From contig NZ_RQEY01000005.1 in the NCBI RefSeq assembly GCF_004770105.1, positions 1-64,000 on the forward strand: DNA of 64,000 nt, written 5' to 3'. Every line of letters starts with the position of its first letter. Within the stretch, counting starts at the first letter, position 1. This document shows positions 1-9,923 of the stretch, one piece after another. The DNA is from Leptospira andrefontaineae (GTDB taxonomy: Bacteria; Spirochaetota; Leptospiria; Leptospirales; Leptospiraceae). The position numbers and the translations under genes are program-made. The notes beneath the pieces were generated by a model. That model worked only from the letters and a program-made list of their open reading frames with translations, ran no database searches and was not told the DNA's origin.

Positions 1-954
1 ATTCCCTCGAGCATCTTCGAACATAAGAGTGCATAAGATATTGCTGAGTTTCACCGGCATATTTACAGATCTATTCTTAATATAAAGAGCAGCTCTTACA
101 TAACCTGCGTTTGCATCGACTTTGGAGGTTTGATTAATTTTCGATGTCTTTTCGGATCTAAACTTTCTAGCTTTTTGGCTAGCGGAGTCTGACTTAACGG
201 ATTTTGCTTCTTTATCAATATCGTTTTTAAAAGGTTTATCAGCCCATTTAGTCGTTGTTGCTTCATCCAAGGCTCGTTTCGACCATTTGTTTGTTGTAGA
301 TTGAGTATATTCTAAACTTGTTTGGGCAAGAACTGGAACAGTAGCACTAGCCTTTAAGCTATATGTGGCTGAGTTTTCCTGTGATTGCTCGTATTCTTTT
401 TTGTACTGATCTTGGAATTGTACAGTTCGAAGGTTTATTTCATTCTGATGCATCGACTCGGAACCTTCGCTCTTTGTAGATGCTAAATCATCCGAATTGA
501 TCTCACTAACAATCTCGTCGCTTTCACCGGTACTACTTTTCAAAATTGCAATCTTCATAGTGATTGGAGGAGCAACAACAGTGTCTATCTCAGGATAATC
601 CGCTACCCAAACGTTTGTAGTAGTTTCATTGATATTTAATATACCGTCACCATCGAAATCGTTCACGATGGTTGTTCCAGTTGGATCGATCGCTCCACCT
701 AATGCTTGAGCGTTTACTTTAGTTCCTGGCTTTAAGTTGAACAAACCATTCACAGGTGTATTACCACCACCTCCGACAGGAACTCCTCCTTTATCCACCA
801 CAAGAGGAACTTTTTCCGCAACTAGCCAAGTGGCCTTTTTCAGATCCACATTCCCATTGCTAAAGCCCCAGTCGCTTAAACAACTTACAAAGAAAAGCAA
901 AGCAGATGCTATAATAACTTTCCTAACAACAATCCTAGCGATCACATCGAACAT
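1..954 (-). CDS. putative surface lipoprotein, C-terminus beyond window edge
   Basis: The frame is open from an ATG at 954 to the window edge, giving 318 codons with no stop. The start has GGAGG eight bases upstream. Residues 1-24 are a basic, hydrophobic signal ending in the lipobox FVSC, so Cys25 should be lipidated. The mature part starts Gly/Pro-rich. Near residue 100 lies an acidic NDFDGDG stretch (DxDxDG, a calcium-loop-like pattern), followed by a Thr/Val-rich section and a long Lys/Ser/Thr/Gln-rich section. I do not recognise the family firmly. A large Leptospira surface lipoprotein is my inference from the signal and composition. Confidence 0.75.
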   Translation of the reverse strand, partial: MFDVIARIVVRKVIIASALLFFVSCLSDWGFSNGNVDLKKATWLVAEKVPLVVDKGGVPVGGGGNTPVNGLFNLKPGTKVNAQALGGAIDPTGTTIVNDFDGDGILNINETTTNVWVADYPEIDTVVAPPITMKIAILKSSTGESDEIVSEINSDDLASTKSEGSESMHQNEINLRTVQFQDQYKKEYEQSQENSATYSLKASATVPVLAQTSLEYTQSTTNKWSKRALDEATTTKWADKPFKNDIDKEAKSVKSDSASQKARKFRSEKTSKINQTSKVDANAGYVRAALYIKNRSVNMPVKLSNILCTLMFEDARGN

Positions 955-1026
955 CGAACGAACCTCCGGTTTCCTATCACTTAAAAGAACCAAATCCAAG
1001 AATACAAAACGCACCGGACAAATCTT

Positions 1027-1041
1027 TCAGGCAATGCCTGA
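1027..1041. promoter_or_regulatory. perfect 15-base palindrome upstream of lipoprotein gene
   Basis: TCAGGCA-A-TGCCTGA is a perfect inverted repeat about 70 bases upstream of the ATG at 954. It could be an operator or a small hairpin in the 5' leader. A T-run follows it on the plus strand, but no plus-strand gene ends here, so terminator use is unlikely. Confidence 0.35.
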
Positions 1042-1359
1042 CTTTTTTGACCGAGTTCAAATTTTTACTCACAGTTTTGCCAGATTCGTCTCCGAATCAG
1101 AACATAACTTTGGCGTTTGAATGGACGTTTCGAAAAAGTTCCCACTTTTGTCCAATTTTTTGTAAGAACTTTAAAAAAAATACAGGAAACGTTAAGAAAA
1201 CAGGTAATGATCGGGTGAAAATGAAATTAATAGAAGGATGTTTAGAAATTTTTACCCCAATAAGGATAACTCAGAAAAATTAGAACGTATCCCATAACGG
1301 ATAGTTTAGATTATCTTAATACGGAATATTTTCAGAGAGAAACTTCTTTAAATAAAAAA

Positions 1360-1389
1360 GCCTCTGGTTCTTATTTAAGAACCAGAGGC
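1360..1389 (-). terminator. Rho-independent terminator of the TonB-dependent receptor gene
   Basis: A 14-bp perfect stem (GCCTCTGGTTCTTA and its complement) with a two-base TT centre lies 28 bases past the receptor stop. An A-run on the plus strand at 1353-1359 provides the U-tract in minus-strand transcripts. Confidence 0.9.
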
Positions 1390-1417
1390 CTCACTTTAAA
1401 TTAGAATATAAATTTTC

Positions 1418-4363
1418 TTAAAGCTTATAAGTAGCTTGGAAGGAGTAACTCACCCCTGTTCTGTAAGAAAGGAATAGATCTTTCTCTCCGGTTAGCTCGT
1501 TCTTTTGATACACTCTATATCTTGTATCGAAAATGTTTTGAGCGGAAGCTTTAAATTCTAAATGGTCTCCCATCTTAGCAGTATAAACAACGTCGGTCAA
1601 ACCAACTGCTCTTTCATATGCATCCGGAAGTCCGTTTGCACCCACTGCATATAACCTGTCTCCAAAGTAGTTATAATAAACACCGATGGTCTTATTTTTT
1701 TTCTCATTCAGGTGAAAGTCAAATTTGACGTTAAAAACCAATGGGGATTGTCCTTGTAAAGGACGTGATAGATTTGTAGGGTTATACGCTGCAGCTCTCG
1801 AAAGTGAATCAACCAATCCGCTTTGAACCATTATGTATTGCTGCCAAGAAAGAACATCCACTCTGGATTGAATTATGAACATGTTTGCTTCGAATCTAAT
1901 CCTATCTGTGAGTTCTTTACGAAAATCAAATTCAACCCCTTTGATCGTTGCTTGTTCTGCATTTAAGTAGGTAAATCGTTGGGAAATACTTCCGGCTACT
2001 GGTTGTCCTACCATTTCGATCGGATCGGAAATTTGTTTTAAGAATGCTCCTACTCCAACGTAATCGGTAGCGTTCAAATAATATTCGTAACGAACATCAT
2101 AGTTATGGATATAGGATCTTCTTAAATCGGAATTACCGAAGATACGGTTTGCTCCGAAGTATGGAGTAAACCCGAATGGAGAAAGTTCTCTTAAATCGGG
2201 ACGTGTAAGAGTCTGAGTTGCAGATAGTCTTAAAATTTGATTATCCGCAAATTCCCAATTCAAGTTTACAGAAGGAAGGTAGTCTCTTGTTCTTAATTCT
2301 CCGACACCATTATTATTTGCATCGCAGATATCATTTCTGACTAATGCAATCCTAGCAAATTCGTTATCTATCTTACAACCATAGTCTAGGTTATATGAAC
2401 TATACGAATCACGAAGAACGAATGTTTTTACCTTCTGATAACTATCTTCATAGCGGACCCCGAATAGGGTTTTTAATTTAGGAAGGATAGGTAAATCTAC
2501 CTGGCTATAATACGCTTGCAATTTTTGGAATGCATTATACGCATTCGATTCCACCTGTCTTTCCGAGAATGTTACCAAATCATTCAAGAAAAGATATGGA
2601 TTGGAATAGAATTCTCCTGGAACAGGATATCTTTCTAAACCACCTAAAGTTGTATTTGGCTTTTGTCCAAATTCCCTGAATCGGAAATCCTTTTCTCGAG
2701 ACATTGTATAAGTTCCGAATTTGAAAAGGGCTTTTAGACCAGACCACTGATCGAATGGGATTTCATAATTTAATTTAACAGCTTTCGTAGTATCTTTAGA
2801 ATCCGAGAAGAATCTAGAACCGTCCGGGTTGTTTCCTAATCTAGTCAAATCATAAGGATTTGGATCTCCAACAGTTTGTCTCCATACCTGTTGTTGTAGA
2901 TTTGGTTGGTCACGATTTGCTATCGCATAGTTTACTCGCCAGTCAAATTTGTGAGCTCTTTCTCCAAACCAGTTTAGTGCATGATCTCCACCCAAAGTAT
3001 GGTGTTGTATCAAACTGCTTGTATACTGGCTAGTCAGTGCCTTAAAATTATATAAGTCGATATAATCTGTTCCTCTTGCATCTCGAACTACGCCTTCACC
3101 TTGTTGAGTATATAAAGATTTAAGGAAAATTTGTTGGCCTTTAGTTATTTCATAGGCCAAGTTCATATTGTTTCCCCAGTTACGTTCTTCTGTATAAAGG
3201 TCAGCTCTTTGTTCTTGTTGTTTTAAGAGAGTAGAACCGGCGGTTGTGAGATTAAAAGGGGCTGCTGCAAGATATCTATAAGATTCTTCCTGCCTGAATC
3301 TAAAGTTACGGTTGTACGTTGAACCTACTAAAATTCCGATTCTAGACGTAGCTCCGACCTTGAATGTATCTCCATAATTGATGGAAAAATTCTTATCGAA
3401 TGGGGCCGGTCCAGAATCTGGGGTCCATTTTTGATTAAATGTTGTAGCGCCTGCTTGAGTTAGTTTAGGATCGATCCCGCCAAAAATACTACCCGGTTCA
3501 ATGGGAAGAGATTCCGGAGCATTACGGAATGGATTTTTTTGGTTATCGTTTACACCGCCGAGCATATTCCCTTGGTTCATATTCAAGAATTTATGACCTG
3601 TAGTATTATAGTTCCCACCTGCTCCAACAGCTACACTGAATTGTTTCTCTTCAGGATATTCTTGGGTCTCAATTTTTACTAATCCTCCTGAGAATTCTCC
3701 TGGTAGTTCAGGTAAGAATGTTTTAATAATTCTCACGTTCTTTAAAACGCCTGAAGGAAAAATATCCAATGCAACAACTCGTTTATCCGGTTCAGTAGAT
3801 GGAACTAAAGTATCATTCAATTCCGTATTGGAATAACGTTCTCCCAGTCCTCGAACGAATACGAATTTACCGCCGACAAGAGTAATACCGGTTACTCTTC
3901 GAACGACTTCACCAGCGGAGGAGTCAGGGCTTTTCTTGATTGCTTCTTTGGAAATACCGTCGGAAACCGAGGAGGATTTTTTCTGAAGAGCGAGTAGGGC
4001 AGCTTCCGCATCATTCAACGCTCTTCCTTTAACATCAACAGTTTCTAAAGTCTGAAGACCGAAAGTTACATTGATTACCTGAGATTTTCCAGGTGTTACG
4101 GTTACAGAGCGTTTTTGAGGAGCAAATCCCATCATTTGAAATTCAATTTCATGTGCTCCGGCTGGAAGCTCTAGATCGTATGCGCCATCAAAATCTGATT
4201 TAGCGAATTTTTTAATGGAACGAACTACAATAGTTGCACCAAAGACGGCTTCTCCATTATCTCCATCCACGATTTTCCCGCGTATTTTCCCGGTCGCTTG
4301 ACCGAAAACGGAGGGAGATAGAAAAAAAATGAGTAGGGTGATTGATAGGTATTTTTTTTTCAT
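1418..4363 (-). CDS. TonB-dependent outer membrane receptor with N-terminal carboxypeptidase-regulatory-like domain
   Basis: The 981-aa product starts with a signal peptide (cleavage near VFG-QA). Residues about 25-105 form a carboxypeptidase-regulatory-like beta-sandwich ([19 protein letters not shown] start). The plug domain is at about 110-240, with the blocks [23 protein letters not shown] and [12 protein letters not shown], and the rest is a beta-barrel ending in an aromatic/hydrophobic strand. Such receptors import large or chelated nutrients using TonB energy; the substrate is not evident. It lies 39 bases downstream of a small lipoprotein gene and near a 669-aa lipoprotein, so the three may act together. 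I see no Shine-Dalgarno sequence before the ATG, but a TATAAT-like element lies at 4386-4391 on the minus strand, suggesting a short leader. Confidence 0.92.
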   Translation of the reverse strand: MKKKYLSITLLIFFLSPSVFGQATGKIRGKIVDGDNGEAVFGATIVVRSIKKFAKSDFDGAYDLELPAGAHEIEFQMMGFAPQKRSVTVTPGKSQVINVTFGLQTLETVDVKGRALNDAEAALLALQKKSSSVSDGISKEAIKKSPDSSAGEVVRRVTGITLVGGKFVFVRGLGERYSNTELNDTLVPSTEPDKRVVALDIFPSGVLKNVRIIKTFLPELPGEFSGGLVKIETQEYPEEKQFSVAVGAGGNYNTTGHKFLNMNQGNMLGGVNDNQKNPFRNAPESLPIEPGSIFGGIDPKLTQAGATTFNQKWTPDSGPAPFDKNFSINYGDTFKVGATSRIGILVGSTYNRNFRFRQEESYRYLAAAPFNLTTAGSTLLKQQEQRADLYTEERNWGNNMNLAYEITKGQQIFLKSLYTQQGEGVVRDARGTDYIDLYNFKALTSQYTSSLIQHHTLGGDHALNWFGERAHKFDWRVNYAIANRDQPNLQQQVWRQTVGDPNPYDLTRLGNNPDGSRFFSDSKDTTKAVKLNYEIPFDQWSGLKALFKFGTYTMSREKDFRFREFGQKPNTTLGGLERYPVPGEFYSNPYLFLNDLVTFSERQVESNAYNAFQKLQAYYSQVDLPILPKLKTLFGVRYEDSYQKVKTFVLRDSYSSYNLDYGCKIDNEFARIALVRNDICDANNNGVGELRTRDYLPSVNLNWEFADNQILRLSATQTLTRPDLRELSPFGFTPYFGANRIFGNSDLRRSYIHNYDVRYEYYLNATDYVGVGAFLKQISDPIEMVGQPVAGSISQRFTYLNAEQATIKGVEFDFRKELTDRIRFEANMFIIQSRVDVLSWQQYIMVQSGLVDSLSRAAAYNPTNLSRPLQGQSPLVFNVKFDFHLNEKKNKTIGVYYNYFGDRLYAVGANGLPDAYERAVGLTDVVYTAKMGDHLEFKASAQNIFDTRYRVYQKNELTGEKDLFLSYRTGVSYSFQATYKL

Positions 4364-4402
4364 GATTCGATTTTACTTAGTTTATATTATATATTCTTAA
4401 AA

Positions 4403-4993
4403 TTAAGATCCAATAACGCAGACTTTGAATTTGCCTAGATGTTCTATAACTAATCGGACTTGATCTAACTCGACTGTCTCATTTCCGAATTTTAGAACAA
4501 GATTTCCGACCCTATGTCCTTTTAGTACATTTAGTTGCCGTACTTCAGGTCTCCAGGTCAAAGTTTCGATTTTGAAACTTTTTCCTTTGAATCGTTTTAG
4601 AGAGTTTTGTATTTTTTCAATGGCGATATAACGGCGCAGATCTGCAATTTTCCAAGCCTCATCCAAAGGCATGGTGGTGGATAAAGTGTTCTCTTCTAAA
4701 GTATTAGGAAGAAAGATATTAAGATATTCATCTTTAGTGAATATATAATGTTCTGTCTCTCCTTTCTGGATAGATTCTATAAACCGAATTACAGCTTCTT
4801 CTTTGGTTTTGCTGGTTTCGGAAATTTCATATTTATCTTGTATATGAGCTTTTAAATAAGCCTTCGACTCTTCGACTCTTCGGAAATAATCCGGATCGTC
4901 TCCTTTATCTTCTCGCTTACAATCGATTGATGTTAATAACGAAAATAATATAAATAAGATGGATAGAGTTAAACTGATCCTTCTTCGATTCAT
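4403..4993 (-). CDS. small lipoprotein of unknown function between receptor and large lipoprotein
   Basis: I place the start at the ATG at 4993 because residues 1-24 then form a clean lipoprotein signal (MNRRR, hydrophobic core, lipobox TSIDC), with Cys25 lipidated and a 196-aa product. A longer open frame upstream runs through the neighbouring terminator and gene end and is not credible. The mature protein is highly charged (KREDKGDD start), alpha-helical in its first half and strand-rich at the end. No family is recognised. It lies between the receptor (39 bases downstream) and the 669-aa lipoprotein (88 bases upstream), so a role in the same uptake system is plausible but unproven. Confidence 0.75.
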   Translation of the reverse strand: MNRRRISLTLSILFILFSLLTSIDCKREDKGDDPDYFRRVEESKAYLKAHIQDKYEISETSKTKEEAVIRFIESIQKGETEHYIFTKDEYLNIFLPNTLEENTLSTTMPLDEAWKIADLRRYIAIEKIQNSLKRFKGKSFKIETLTWRPEVRQLNVLKGHRVGNLVLKFGNETVELDQVRLVIEHLGKFKVCVIGS

Positions 4994-5030
4994 GATTTGT
5001 TTTTCCCGGATAATTTTTATTTTTTTATAA

Positions 5031-5060
5031 AAAAGCCTCCCCATTGCTGAGGAGGCTTTT
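5031..5060. terminator. terminator of the 669-aa lipoprotein gene
   Basis: AAAAGCCTCC and GGAGGCTTTT form a 10-bp stem around a 10-base loop. It lies 22 bases past the stop of the 5082-7091 gene and is symmetrical enough to work in both directions. It separates that gene from the small lipoprotein gene, whose promoter must lie in or near the remaining bases. Confidence 0.85.
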
Positions 5061-5081
5061 AGTAGTTCTTTTAATTTTCGA

Positions 5082-7091
5082 TTAACGAGCTCTCCAGACA
5101 GTCCATCCGGAATACCAAGTGTTTCCACCGGTTGGAGTAAGTGTTGTAGTTCCGTCGAAATCAGACAAGGTTCCTGCTGGAACTCCACCTCTAGTGTTCT
5201 GAGCTGCTACTGATTGTAGATCAGGTTTGAAACCTAAAAATCCGCAATTAGCTTGTGTGTCGGCAATTGATACAACTGGAGCAGCTACAAGAGTTTGATC
5301 CCGTCCTGGAGATGTACAGCTTCCTGCACTATCAGCGGTTGGAGCAGTATCACTTACCAGAGTATCGATTACGGAAGAAGATGCGCTAAAACCAGCAGTG
5401 TTTTCACACTTAATGTTTTGTTTAAAACCGTAAGCCAAACCATGTTGGAATTTTCCTAACATACCTTCTCTATGTCTTTCCGCGTAACTTCCGTTCTCAT
5501 TAACTCCTAATAGAGTATAATAATCTACGTAAGGGTTAGAAGAGTTGTTTGGATAGCTAGCTAGTGTTCTCAGTTTACCGGTCGTTGAGTTATCGTTTCC
5601 GTCCATTTCCATTGCGCCTGGATCTGTTGAAGGAGAACCTCCACAAACTTTAGGGTATTTTACGGAAACGATATATTTTAGAGCTCCGGAGAAACCCTCA
5701 TCCATATCGAAATCGTCGTCCATTGAACCGGAGCCGATCATGAACTTACCTCTGAAGCTACGAGTTGCTACGTTTGCTAAGGTGTCGTTGTCCGGAGAAG
5801 ATGATCCGTTTCCACCACCCCACCATTCGTAAGAGTCGTCCAAACCGCGGTGAACTTGCACGAAGTTATAGTTACCGCTGTTTACTGCATATTGAGAGAT
5901 ACCGTTTAACTCGTCTCCAACTGCAACCTCGGTTCCAGCAAACTCAACAATTGTGTAATTCAAAGTTGCGCTTCCAGTTCCGGAAGATAGTGGATACGCT
6001 TGAGGAGTAGTTCCTTCGGTAGTTGCTTTTGCAGCTCGGGTATTATTACCGCTTCCTACGATTGTGATTCCACCCCAGTCTCCAGGAAATCTGGATCCTC
6101 TTGCTTGTGCAGAAGTGAAACACACTGGATTCGCAGCAGTTCCGTTTGTTACTAAACTTCCACCTACAAAGAATAGGGATGAGCCTCTTTCACCATAAAC
6201 GACTGCTCCTGCAGGTACGGTTACTGTAGCTCCGTTTTTCACGAAGACAGTTCCTCTTAGTAAAGTAAATGCTCCAAGAGTTCTGTTGCTTGTGATGGTT
6301 CCGCTCAGAATGGTTGGGTTTCCGATGGAATCACATTTGTTTTCACCAACAGTTGCGTTAGGATTGGAGTATTCTCCAACGATTGCAACTACTGCATATG
6401 GGGTATCGGTTTGTCCGTTCGCCGGAGTAATATCTACTCCGGATTCATTTATAACTGTAACTGTGCCTGGAAGCGTTGTATCAGAAGGATCGATATTAAA
6501 CTGTAATTCAAAAGTTCCTAATACTGTTGTATAGTTGGAAGACTTATCTAGAATTGCATCATAATCCGCTCTTCTCTCATCGGAAGCTGCCACACCACTA
6601 TTATAAAGACCGCATCGACCACCAGTAGTGTCAACATCCCAAGCAGCTGCGACGTTGCCAGCAGCGGATCTTGATTTGTCCAACTCTTCACAAGTTAACT
6701 CACGCAGAGTGTAAACAGTTGCTTTTAATGTAGCAGTCTGAGAAGGAACACTAACTACAACTGCAAAGTCTCCATTATCCGCTCCAGCGGCAGTTCCCGC
6801 TGCTGAAGAAGTAGTTGTAAAGTCATGGGAAGTGCTAATTTTAACAAAGACCGCTTCTCTTGCTACTTCTGGGCGAACAGTTGTAGCTGCCGATCCAACT
6901 CCTAATGCTGCTGGACCAGTTTTTTGAACTTTTGCAAGGATAGATGCTTTTGCGTAGGTTGTGTCCCCACCTAAGCCAGCTAAAGCTAGACCACTAAGAT
7001 CACCGCCCCCGCCGGAATCACAGCCTACAAGAGCAATGGCAACTGCGAGAGCGCTAACTGCTTTCGAGACTTTTTTATTTAACGATTTCAT
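5082..7091 (-). CDS. large outer membrane lipoprotein with beta-helix-like repeats
   Basis: The 669-aa product starts at an ATG with AGGAG ten bases upstream. The lipobox LVGC makes Cys24 the lipidated residue, and a Gly/Ser linker follows. After about 250 residues of variable Thr/Ala-rich sequence, a conserved block begins. It includes TVPAGAVVYGERGSSLFF, GDWGGITIVGSG, FAGTEV, GLDDSYEWWGG and DDDFDMDEG. Proteins with these blocks are often found beside TonB-dependent receptors of the type encoded at 1418-4363, especially in Bacteroidetes, and are probably a surface-exposed beta-helix fold. The acidic DDDFDMDEG stretch could bind a cation. Ligand capture for the receptor is my inference; a structural surface protein is the alternative. 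Confidence 0.82.
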   Translation of the reverse strand: MKSLNKKVSKAVSALAVAIALVGCDSGGGGDLSGLALAGLGGDTTYAKASILAKVQKTGPAALGVGSAATTVRPEVAREAVFVKISTSHDFTTTSSAAGTAAGADNGDFAVVVSVPSQTATLKATVYTLRELTCEELDKSRSAAGNVAAAWDVDTTGGRCGLYNSGVAASDERRADYDAILDKSSNYTTVLGTFELQFNIDPSDTTLPGTVTVINESGVDITPANGQTDTPYAVVAIVGEYSNPNATVGENKCDSIGNPTILSGTITSNRTLGAFTLLRGTVFVKNGATVTVPAGAVVYGERGSSLFFVGGSLVTNGTAANPVCFTSAQARGSRFPGDWGGITIVGSGNNTRAAKATTEGTTPQAYPLSSGTGSATLNYTIVEFAGTEVAVGDELNGISQYAVNSGNYNFVQVHRGLDDSYEWWGGGNGSSSPDNDTLANVATRSFRGKFMIGSGSMDDDFDMDEGFSGALKYIVSVKYPKVCGGSPSTDPGAMEMDGNDNSTTGKLRTLASYPNNSSNPYVDYYTLLGVNENGSYAERHREGMLGKFQHGLAYGFKQNIKCENTAGFSASSSVIDTLVSDTAPTADSAGSCTSPGRDQTLVAAPVVSIADTQANCGFLGFKPDLQSVAAQNTRGGVPAGTLSDFDGTTTLTPTGGNTWYSGWTVWRAR

Positions 7092-7205
7092 GGATCGAAT
7101 TTCTCCTATTCATTCTGAAAGAGGCCGAAATCCGATCGACCTCGTGGATTATGTTAGATAAATTACTTTACGACTTGATTACGTACCTGTTAAGGTTTTG
7201 GTTCT

Positions 7206-7535
7206 TTAGGGTAAAAGTAGTACTACCAAGAAGATCGCGCCAAAAATACCGTAATCCTTGTATCTTTCCTTATCAGGATAGCTTTCCTGTTCCTTTTGTT
7301 TCCATTCAACAGGTTTGGCTTCAACAGTAACGACTGTTCTATCAAAACCTCTGCGAGAGCCGTCTTCGAACTCAACGATCACACCTTGTTCTGTCTGAGT
7401 AGTTTTTACGTTCTCGATCACTTCTTTGGTTTTTGTATTCGTGACTGTGTCTGCAGAAAGAGTTCCCAAACATATTAGAAAAATTGAAATTGTAATAATA
7501 GTTCTCGTAATCATAATGTAATACTTCCGATTCAC
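7206..7535 (-). CDS. small exported protein with C-terminal membrane segment
   Basis: The 109-aa product starts at a GTG at 7535, chosen because AAGGAGG lies only five bases upstream; the in-frame ATG at 7514 is too far from it. It has a signal peptide (cleavage near LSA-DT), a middle section dominated by Thr, Lys and Glu, and a hydrophobic C-terminus (YGIFGAIFLVVLLLP) that could anchor it in a membrane. The middle resembles the short strand motif of proteins that report on an encoded surface or sorting feature, but I recognise no family. It is transcribed alone. Confidence 0.6.
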   Translation of the reverse strand: MNRKYYIMITRTIITISIFLICLGTLSADTVTNTKTKEVIENVKTTQTEQGVIVEFEDGSRRGFDRTVVTVEAKPVEWKQKEQESYPDKERYKDYGIFGAIFLVVLLLP

Positions 7536-7683
7536 TGTATCCTCCTTATGGAAAGTATGGATACTCGTGCAATTCGATTAAGCCGAGAACTGTTACAAAC
7601 AGATTAAATGTAATAAAGTAGAAGGAAGGAAAGAGTAGGGACTAATTGACTTTGATTAGTTGTGAAGTTACGAAGAAGGTCTT

Positions 7684-9372
7684 TTAGGTTTGGACAAATT
7701 TCTCCAATTCTTCTAAAAGGATAGGCTTGCTTAAAAAATATCCCTGTGCTTCGTCGCAACCTAGATCTTTGATCTTACGCATTTGCACTTCTGTTTCTAC
7801 ACCTTCTGCGGTGATGCGGAGTCCTAAACTTTTTCCCAATGCGACGATTGTTTTGGAAATCGCTAGTGAATTTGGATCTGTTAGAATTTTACGCACAAAG
7901 GATTGATCCACTTTTAAGGTTTTGAGAGGGATCTTGCTTAAATAAGAAAGACTGGAATATCCTGTTCCGAAATCGTCTAAAGCGAGTGAAATTCCCCAAG
8001 AATGTAGTTCTCCTAAGATTTCCAAAGCGGATTGTATATTGGTAATCAGGCTGGATTCGGTGATTTCAAGCTCTAGATCTTCCACACTAAGATTGTTTTT
8101 TTCTAAGATATCTAGGACCTTTTTTGTGATATTCTTATCTTCTAATTGTTTTGCTGATAAGTTTACAGAGATACGGATTGGAGGAAGTCCTCTCTTTTTC
8201 CAATTTCCTAAGTCTTCCATGGATTTTGAAAGAACCCATTCTCCCATCTCTCCAATGATCCCGCTTTCTTCTGCGATTGGTATGAAAATTGTAGGGGAGA
8301 TGACTCCGTATTCAGGATGATTCCATCTGAGTAATGCTTCTGCGGAGATTTTTTTGCCTGTTTGTACTTCTATTCTTGGCTGGTATTGTATGAAGAGTTG
8401 GTTTTTCGAGATGGCAAGTCTTAGATCTTTTTCTAAAAGATATTTTTCCTTCATTCTTTCTTTCCATTCGGAAGAATAAGTTTGGATCTTAGAATTTCCG
8501 GAAAGTTTCGTTTGGTTTAATGCGGTTTCCGATTTCCATAAAAGTTGATCGGAAGATTTTCCATCATAAGGAAAAACTGATATTCCAATTCGTATTTCGG
8601 AAGAGATCTGTTGGTCAACAACGTGTAAGGGAGAAGATGTGCTGTTTTGGATCTTTGCAGCCCAGACCTCCGAATCAGTTTCTAAAATTTGAGAAGAAGA
8701 AGGTAATGGGAAGAAGGAGAATTCTCCATCTCCAGTTCTTGCAAGAACAGTTTCCGGTCCAAGCATTGTTTCCAATTTTTGGACTAGTGATCTGAGATAT
8801 AGATCTCCCATATGGACGCCGAAATTGGATCTGATCTGTTTTAAATGGGTCGCTTCCAAAGAAAGAACTGGAAAACTTAATATTTCTTCTCTCATAGAAA
8901 GTTCATGAAGAGAATTGCTTAATCTTTCTAAGAATAGATCCCGATTCGGTAGTCCGGATAGACCATCATAGTTTGTCATATAATGGATGAGTTCATCCAG
9001 TTTGCGCACAGTGGTGACTGTATCCGCCATTAAAGAACCTGCTTCGTCATGGAATACAGTTGGCAGATTTGGGATCTCTTTTTCGCTCAGATATCTATTT
9101 AAGGACTTAGAGGTGAGCATTACCGGAGCTAATAGTTTATGTAATGCAAGAAGTGTAGCAGCAGTTCCTGCAAGAGTCGCCACGAGTGCGATACCTAAAA
9201 TTTTTAGGGCAGTCTGCATATCTTGAACAGTAGATATCACGAAAAATAATAAAAGTGTGATCAGCGGAACATGGGTCCCAAGAAACGCCACCAGCATAAT
9301 TTTGCTGGAATAGGTTTTAAGAATTCGGATCTTGCTAAGATAGGAATAGAAATTTAATCCGTTAAGACTCAT
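7684..9372 (-). CDS. membrane GGDEF/EAL protein, probable c-di-GMP phosphodiesterase
   Basis: I use the ATG at 9372 with AAGGA seven bases upstream (a TTG directly before it also fits). The first 75 residues contain two membrane segments, then a linker of HAMP-like length. The GGDEF domain (about 130-300) begins YDGLSGLPNRD, but its signature is RTGDGEF, so cyclase activity is doubtful. The EAL domain (about 310-560) keeps AEALLRW, NLSAKQL, ITES, LDDFGTGYSSL, LKVDQSF, AEGVET and QGYFLSKP, so all usual metal and base residues appear present. I infer hydrolysis of c-di-GMP, with the degenerate GGDEF domain as a possible GTP sensor. No separate sensory domain is visible. Confidence 0.9.
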   Translation of the reverse strand: MSLNGLNFYSYLSKIRILKTYSSKIMLVAFLGTHVPLITLLLFFVISTVQDMQTALKILGIALVATLAGTAATLLALHKLLAPVMLTSKSLNRYLSEKEIPNLPTVFHDEAGSLMADTVTTVRKLDELIHYMTNYDGLSGLPNRDLFLERLSNSLHELSMREEILSFPVLSLEATHLKQIRSNFGVHMGDLYLRSLVQKLETMLGPETVLARTGDGEFSFFPLPSSSQILETDSEVWAAKIQNSTSSPLHVVDQQISSEIRIGISVFPYDGKSSDQLLWKSETALNQTKLSGNSKIQTYSSEWKERMKEKYLLEKDLRLAISKNQLFIQYQPRIEVQTGKKISAEALLRWNHPEYGVISPTIFIPIAEESGIIGEMGEWVLSKSMEDLGNWKKRGLPPIRISVNLSAKQLEDKNITKKVLDILEKNNLSVEDLELEITESSLITNIQSALEILGELHSWGISLALDDFGTGYSSLSYLSKIPLKTLKVDQSFVRKILTDPNSLAISKTIVALGKSLGLRITAEGVETEVQMRKIKDLGCDEAQGYFLSKPILLEELEKFVQT

Positions 9373-9581
9373 CAAAGTTTCCTTTTGAATGGAACGTTAT
9401 ACGTTTTAGCGTGGGCGTTGTGCTTTTCGTCTTAAGGAGGGAAGAATTTTTCTACTTATAAACCATGCTTTTGAAGGGGCTTCCCTAAACAAGGACAAAA
9501 AATTAAAGGCCTAGATCGAAGTGTTTAGTTGATAATTTATTTCTGTTTATATGGATCCCTGCATCACCTCTAAGGAAGTTC

Positions 9582-9649
9582 TCACGCAAAGTCGCTAAGT
9601 AGAAAAGATCCTCCCCTTATATTTCCAAGATCTTCTACTCTTCGCGTGA
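9582..9649. repeat. family B palindromic repeat, copy 1
   Basis: The left arm TCACGCAAAGTCGCTAAG, continuing to GATC at 9610, is matched in inverse by the right arm GATCTTCTACTCTTCGCGTGA at 9629-9649. Arms of the same type occur at 28881, 41203 and 50712. A family A element follows 11 bases later. Confidence 0.75.
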
Positions 9650-9660
9650 TTATTCCGCGA

Positions 9661-9760
9661 CAGTGATGCGCAGGGCTTTAGTCACGAAGTGACGAGGGCG
9701 CCGCCCGAGCCCGAAGCAGCGCGATCTGAGCGAAGCGAAGAGTCGCCCAATTCTTTCCTT
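9661..9760 (+). repeat. family A GC-rich hairpin repeat, copy 1
   Basis: The core reads GATGCGCAGGGCTTTAG, then hairpin GTCAC-GAA-GTGAC (9681-9693), then GGGC-GCC-GCCC (9696-9706), then GAGCCCGAAGCAGC. The GC content is far above the flanks. Related elements lie at 28731, 49121 and 56071. Confidence 0.75.
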
Positions 9761-9830
9761 TGCCCGAAACGACAATTCTATTCATTTTAAAACAATCGTT
9801 AGAAAATATGTCCGCTTTGAGATTTTTTTC

Positions 9831-9858
9831 TTGCCCCAAAGTGAACTTATGTTATAAT
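9831..9858 (+). promoter_or_regulatory. sigma-70-type promoter of alkB
   Basis: TTGCCC (9831-9836) and a perfect TATAAT (9853-9858) are separated by 16 bases. The expected start is near 9865, giving a leader of about 60 bases that ends in AGGAG six bases before the alkB ATG. Confidence 0.65.
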
Positions 9859-9923
9859 ACCAAACGTTCGAAATAAATTAAATCGATTGATTTTCCCGAA
9901 GAAATGCGGGATAGGAGAGAGAG

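Larger units (their letters stand above)
955..1417. other. intergenic region, no gene
   Basis: This 463-base AT-rich gap holds the leader of the lipoprotein gene at 1-954, including a 15-base palindrome at 1027-1041, and the terminator of the TonB-dependent receptor at 1360-1389. The short plus-strand open frames here have no ribosome-binding site or recognisable composition and were not called. Confidence 0.7.
9373..9923. other. repeat-bearing intergenic region upstream of alkB
   Basis: This gap of about 550 bases has no credible gene. From left to right it holds a family B palindromic repeat (9582-9649), a family A GC-rich hairpin repeat (9661-9760) and the alkB promoter (9831-9858). Confidence 0.75.

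Noticed and set aside
737..1283. Plus-strand open frames between and inside the edge lipoprotein gene and its leader
   Set aside because: The first is antisense to the lipoprotein gene for much of its length; both lack a binding site and show low-complexity Lys/Thr/Phe-rich translation of AT-rich DNA.
4994..5188. N-terminal extension of the 4403-4993 small lipoprotein
   Set aside because: It runs through the terminator and the end of the upstream gene, and the lipoprotein signal begins only at the ATG at 4993.
9661..9760. CRISPR or tandem array interpretation of the GC-rich repeat
   Set aside because: Only one unit is present per locus, with no regular spacer structure and no cas genes in the window.
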